DNA of 24,570 bases, taken from the NCBI GenBank assembly GCA_041609895.1, contig JBFIPX010000029.1:1-24570 (forward strand). The letters are read 5' to 3'. The translations under genes were made by a program, and so were the position numbers. The DNA comes from JAHHLP01 sp041609895. Its GTDB lineage: Bacteria > Bacteroidota > Rhodothermia > Rhodothermales > JABDKH01. Below the pieces are notes generated by a model, which saw only the letters and a list, made by a program, of their open reading frames with translations, made no database searches and was not told where the DNA came from. Each line of letters begins with the position of its first letter. The stretch's first letter is position 1. This document shows, one piece after another, positions 22,089 to 24,570 of the stretch.

Positions 22089-23354
22089 CTATCGCACGGC
22101 GGCTGTTCGGATGGCTTCGTTCTTGAGGTGCTGCAGCAGAACGCATGCCATCAGTTGTGCGGCCGGCGCGAGCGACTCCTCGTCGATGTCGAAGCGGGAA
22201 TCGTGGAGTGGGTGACTCGTGTCAGGGCCGGAGGCAGTGCCGACGCGAAGCAACATACCCGGAATGTACTTCAGGTAATGCGCGAAGTCTTCTGCACCCA
22301 TGCTTGGACGCGGTACTTTAATGATTGCCTCTTCCCCGTACAGCTCGGCGACTGCGGCCGCGACACCCTTGACCAGGGCGGGATCGTTGACCACCGGCGG
22401 TGCTCCGTCTTCGTAGTCGGCCGTAACACCTGCACCATACATGTCGGCGATGCGATGGCATACGTTGATCAGCTTCTCCTTCAGAAGCGAACGTTCGGAC
22501 TCATCAATGCAGCGCAATGTGCCACCAAACTCGACCTCGGAGGGAACGACATTGTACGCATGTCCTCCGATGAATCGGCAGATCGTAAGTACGGCGGTGT
22601 TGCGGGCATCCGAGACGCGCCCTACGAGCTGGTAAAGGTGCGACGCCATCTGCGTCGCCACCCAGACGGTGTCCACCGATTGATGCGGACGAGCTGAGTG
22701 CCCGGAAGTCTGGCCGAATACGCGCACGCGAAAACGGTCTGCCGCGGCCGTGGCAGGCCCAGCGATGAGCCCGTACTCCTTGACCCGAAGTGTCGGATCG
22801 ACGTGAACGGCATACACTGCCGACATGCCATCGAGCACGCCGTCCTCAATCATCATGGGCGCGCCGCTCGGGATGCCTTCCTCATTGGGTTGAAAGAAAA
22901 CCCGCACCGTACCGTGGAGATGATTCCTGAGCGACTTGAGCAGGATCGCTACACCGATAGCGATCGAGGTGTGAGCATCGTGTCCGCACAGGTGGGCCGC
23001 ACCTTCCGCCGACGATTTGTAATCTACATCCTTGCGGTCGAAAGCCTCGAGGGCGTCCATGTCCGCTCGAAATCCGACTGTCGGTCCAGGGTGATTCCCT
23101 TCCACATCCACGTACAGGCCGGTCTTTGCGATCCGAACTACATCCGACAGTCCGTGCATCTGCAGCATCTCGGCAATGAACTCGGAGGTCTTGTACTCCT
23201 CAAAACCGATTTCGGGGTTGCTGTGCAGATGTCTTCGAATCGATCGGAGTAGATCCGTCAGGTCCTGATGGACGTCAAAGAGATCTTCCAGCTCACGTTC
23301 GCCGGCCATTCCGTTCGATCTTCGGCCAATTTGTACTCTTTCTGCTTCTGTCAT
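22089..23354 (-). CDS. M20 family metallo-amidohydrolase (M20D-like)
   Basis: This family of zinc enzymes removes N-acyl groups from amino acids or hydrolyses related amides; the exact substrate is unknown. The 421-residue frame shows RRHLHSNPEIGFEEY (near 39-53), GFRADMDAL, HLCGHDAHT (about 122-130, metal-binding Cys/His of M20D), FFQPNEEG (QPNEE in place of the more usual QPAEE, catalytic Glu kept), GQTSGHSARPHQSVDT (dimerisation lid), MGAEDFAHYL and SHPLHDSRFDID. There is no signal peptide. The ATG at 23354 lies in the tail of the upstream terminator hairpin. The in-frame ATG at 23309 (MAGERELEDLF) would give 406 residues and may be the real start. The lamin-tail gene starts 38 bp downstream, so cotranscription is likely. 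Confidence 0.92.
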   Translation of the reverse strand: MTEAERVQIGRRSNGMAGERELEDLFDVHQDLTDLLRSIRRHLHSNPEIGFEEYKTSEFIAEMLQMHGLSDVVRIAKTGLYVDVEGNHPGPTVGFRADMDALEAFDRKDVDYKSSAEGAAHLCGHDAHTSIAIGVAILLKSLRNHLHGTVRVFFQPNEEGIPSGAPMMIEDGVLDGMSAVYAVHVDPTLRVKEYGLIAGPATAAADRFRVRVFGQTSGHSARPHQSVDTVWVATQMASHLYQLVGRVSDARNTAVLTICRFIGGHAYNVVPSEVEFGGTLRCIDESERSLLKEKLINVCHRIADMYGAGVTADYEDGAPPVVNDPALVKGVAAAVAELYGEEAIIKVPRPSMGAEDFAHYLKYIPGMLLRVGTASGPDTSHPLHDSRFDIDEESLAPAAQLMACVLLQHLKNEAIRTAAVR

Positions 23355-23381
23355 AAGAAAGCCCTGCTGGTATCGGCAGGG
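23354..23381 (-). terminator. Intrinsic terminator after the 256-residue gene
   Basis: On the - strand CCCTGC (23376-23381) pairs with GCAGGG (23362-23367) around an 8-nt loop, followed by CTTTCTTA. It begins 12 bp after the stop of the 256-residue gene. The T-rich tail runs into the first ATG of the M20 gene. Confidence 0.65.
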
Positions 23382-23393
23382 TTACGTGCAAAT

Positions 23394-24164
23394 TCAGGTC
23401 CAATGTGGGAACAGCTTGTGGAATCGTGCGACCATCAGGTTTGCCTCTGCCAGGACGGTCGACTTTTCCTCGGTGGTGGTGGAATACTTGTCCGCCAGGC
23501 GTTCAATTTCGTGGACGAACTCGTCGCCGGTCAGCGTTGCCAGGTGCCAGTAGTCTTGTGCCCGTGCCATCATCTCGGAGAGTAAATCCGGGTTCTCATC
23601 GATGGAGGGGTCGTCGAGCAGTGGGCTCGCGAATGCCGCGAGAGCTTCCGGAGAGTCGACGGGAAAATCGCCGCTGCGAGCACGGCCGTTGGTCGTGGGA
23701 CCTGCACGACCCTCGTCCGATTCACCATCCTGCGTCGAAGTGCCATTAAGAGCTACGACGAGGTCGTCAAATGAAGCGCGACCGTTCGTCGCGCGGCGCA
23801 CGACGAGAGGGAGCGACTCCCAGTTGCTGGACAGCTGTTCGAGGAGTGCCGACATGGCGGCCATTTCCTCGATCGAGCAGTCTTGCCCGAACAGAACCGA
23901 CTGGAGCCGCTGGATTTTTTCCCAATCTCTCTGCCCACCTGACTCGAAAAAAGCCCACATCAGGCGGGCCGTTTCTAGTGCCGCAACCTGGTCATCGACC
24001 TGTTCGGCGTTCAGCGAGGTGCTATCTCCCGCCGCGTCAAATCCAAACAAGTGGAAGATTGGCTTCGCAAAGTGGCACAGCGTGTCGAAATCAATTCCGG
24101 TCTCGCCGCACCGGAAAGACTCCAGGGACTCCCACGAGTCGTCGCTGCTCGAACTTTCTTGCAT
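23394..24164 (-). CDS. Unrecognised acidic protein, 256 residues
   Basis: I do not recognise a family. The ATG at 24164 gives 256 residues starting MQESSSSDDSWESLESF and ending ARFHKLFPHWT. It is rich in Asp, Glu, Ser, Leu and Ala, has no signal peptide or membrane segment, and looks mostly helical (QVDDQVAALETARLMWAFFE; GDEFVHEIERLADKYSTTTE). A Gly/Asp/Thr-rich, probably disordered stretch (about 140-168) separates an N-terminal helical part from a C-terminal one. Three cysteines (Cys19, Cys30, Cys96) form no clear metal motif. Codon use fits the neighbours, and the gene is closed by a terminator, so it is likely real and expressed. It sits between the C-terminal end of a membrane protein gene and the M20 gene. 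Confidence 0.75.
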   Translation of the reverse strand: MQESSSSDDSWESLESFRCGETGIDFDTLCHFAKPIFHLFGFDAAGDSTSLNAEQVDDQVAALETARLMWAFFESGGQRDWEKIQRLQSVLFGQDCSIEEMAAMSALLEQLSSNWESLPLVVRRATNGRASFDDLVVALNGTSTQDGESDEGRAGPTTNGRARSGDFPVDSPEALAAFASPLLDDPSIDENPDLLSEMMARAQDYWHLATLTGDEFVHEIERLADKYSTTTEEKSTVLAEANLMVARFHKLFPHWT

Positions 24165-24321
24165 TGTAGCAGTGTGTGTGAGCTACCAGGTGGGATACTT
24201 TAACGATTCAGAATTCGCAGATAGCTTTCACTGCCTCTTTTGTTTCGCATCAACCGTTGGTTTCGCGCGAATATCGTCGAAGCATCCACGAGCGCGGCTG
24301 TAATCACACGTCATCCGCGCC

Positions 24322-24570
24322 TCAACTTAGGCCAGACCGTTTCCGTAGAACCCATTCCGTTGTGAGTAGGACGATTACGATGATGGCGAAAGGAAACTCT
24401 CTCCACAGCTCAGTCTCCGTGCGTGCTACGGACGAGCGGACGGTGAACGAATTCTGCTTGGCGAGAAGGATGGGTAGGTCTGCGATGTATGTCGGGTCGA
24501 TCTTGCGGCCTCCCGATCGGTAGGCGATCTGGCGCATGAGTACCGGATCGGCTGAAGTGTTCCGGAACTC
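24322..24570 (-). CDS. Large membrane protein, C-terminal end (truncated by the window edge)
   Basis: The frame is open from the right edge to the TGA/TAG-type stop at 24322; an internal Met at 24537 is not the true start. The 82 visible residues hold a conserved-looking segment (NTSADPVLMRQIAYRSGGR), then one membrane helix (FPFAIIVIVLLTTEWVLRK) and a short basic cytosolic tail (RKRSGLS). This ending, with a TEW-x-LRKR-x-GL pattern after the last helix, is typical of large VWA or glutamine-amidotransferase-like membrane proteins of Bacteroidota and related phyla. The body and function lie outside the window, so the family is a tentative inference. The next gene starts 157 bp downstream. Confidence 0.7.
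   Translation of the reverse strand, partial: EFRNTSADPVLMRQIAYRSGGRKIDPTYIADLPILLAKQNSFTVRSSVARTETELWREFPFAIIVIVLLTTEWVLRKRSGLS

Overview
The window reads as a chromosomal segment of a moderately GC-rich member of the Bacteroidota/Rhodothermota group (Rhodothermales-like; inferred from protein character, not from a database search). The supporting traits are the ribosomal cluster rpsP-rimM-trmD-rplS with a very long Lys/Ala/Glu-rich tail on bS16, two large secreted TPR+GWxTD proteins, a secreted protein with three lamin-tail domains and a FlgD-like C-terminus, a UVR-containing ClpC, and few Shine-Dalgarno sequences at the starts. Genes fill almost all of the DNA. I saw no tRNA or rRNA gene, CRISPR array, transposase, integrase or phage gene.

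Left arm (1-8583, all + strand): the truncated end of rpsP, then rimM and trmD, a 118-bp gap (actual gap to the start codon), and rplS closed by a clear intrinsic terminator (2387-2420). Next come an MqnA-like protein, smpB, and two tandem paralogous secreted GWxTD proteins (3909-6152 and 6175-8583). The theme is ribosome maturation, tRNA modification and rescue, followed by envelope proteins of unknown role.

Right arm (8712-24570, all - strand, so convergent with the left arm at about 8584-8711). In the order of transcription from the right edge: the C-terminal end of a large membrane protein, an unrecognised 256-residue acidic protein ending at a hairpin terminator, an M20 metallopeptidase/amidohydrolase, the 1052-residue lamin-tail surface protein, an intergenic region rich in palindromic and direct repeats, an A-type Fe-S carrier, clpC with its own promoter-like region and terminator, tyrA (prephenate dehydrogenase with ACT domain), gcvT, comB-family phosphatase, ftsK and purE. 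These are mainly housekeeping functions (proteolysis, amino acid and one-carbon metabolism, chromosome segregation, purine synthesis) and probably form several short transcription units.

Most of the window is ordinary core genome. The parts most worth a second look are the GWxTD pair, whose upstream copy has lost the strict GWxTDRG signature; a direct repeat abutting a promoter-like sequence upstream of clpC; the repeat mosaic between the lamin-tail gene and the Fe-S carrier gene; and the histone-H1-like tail on bS16. I found no clear new defence or mobile system.
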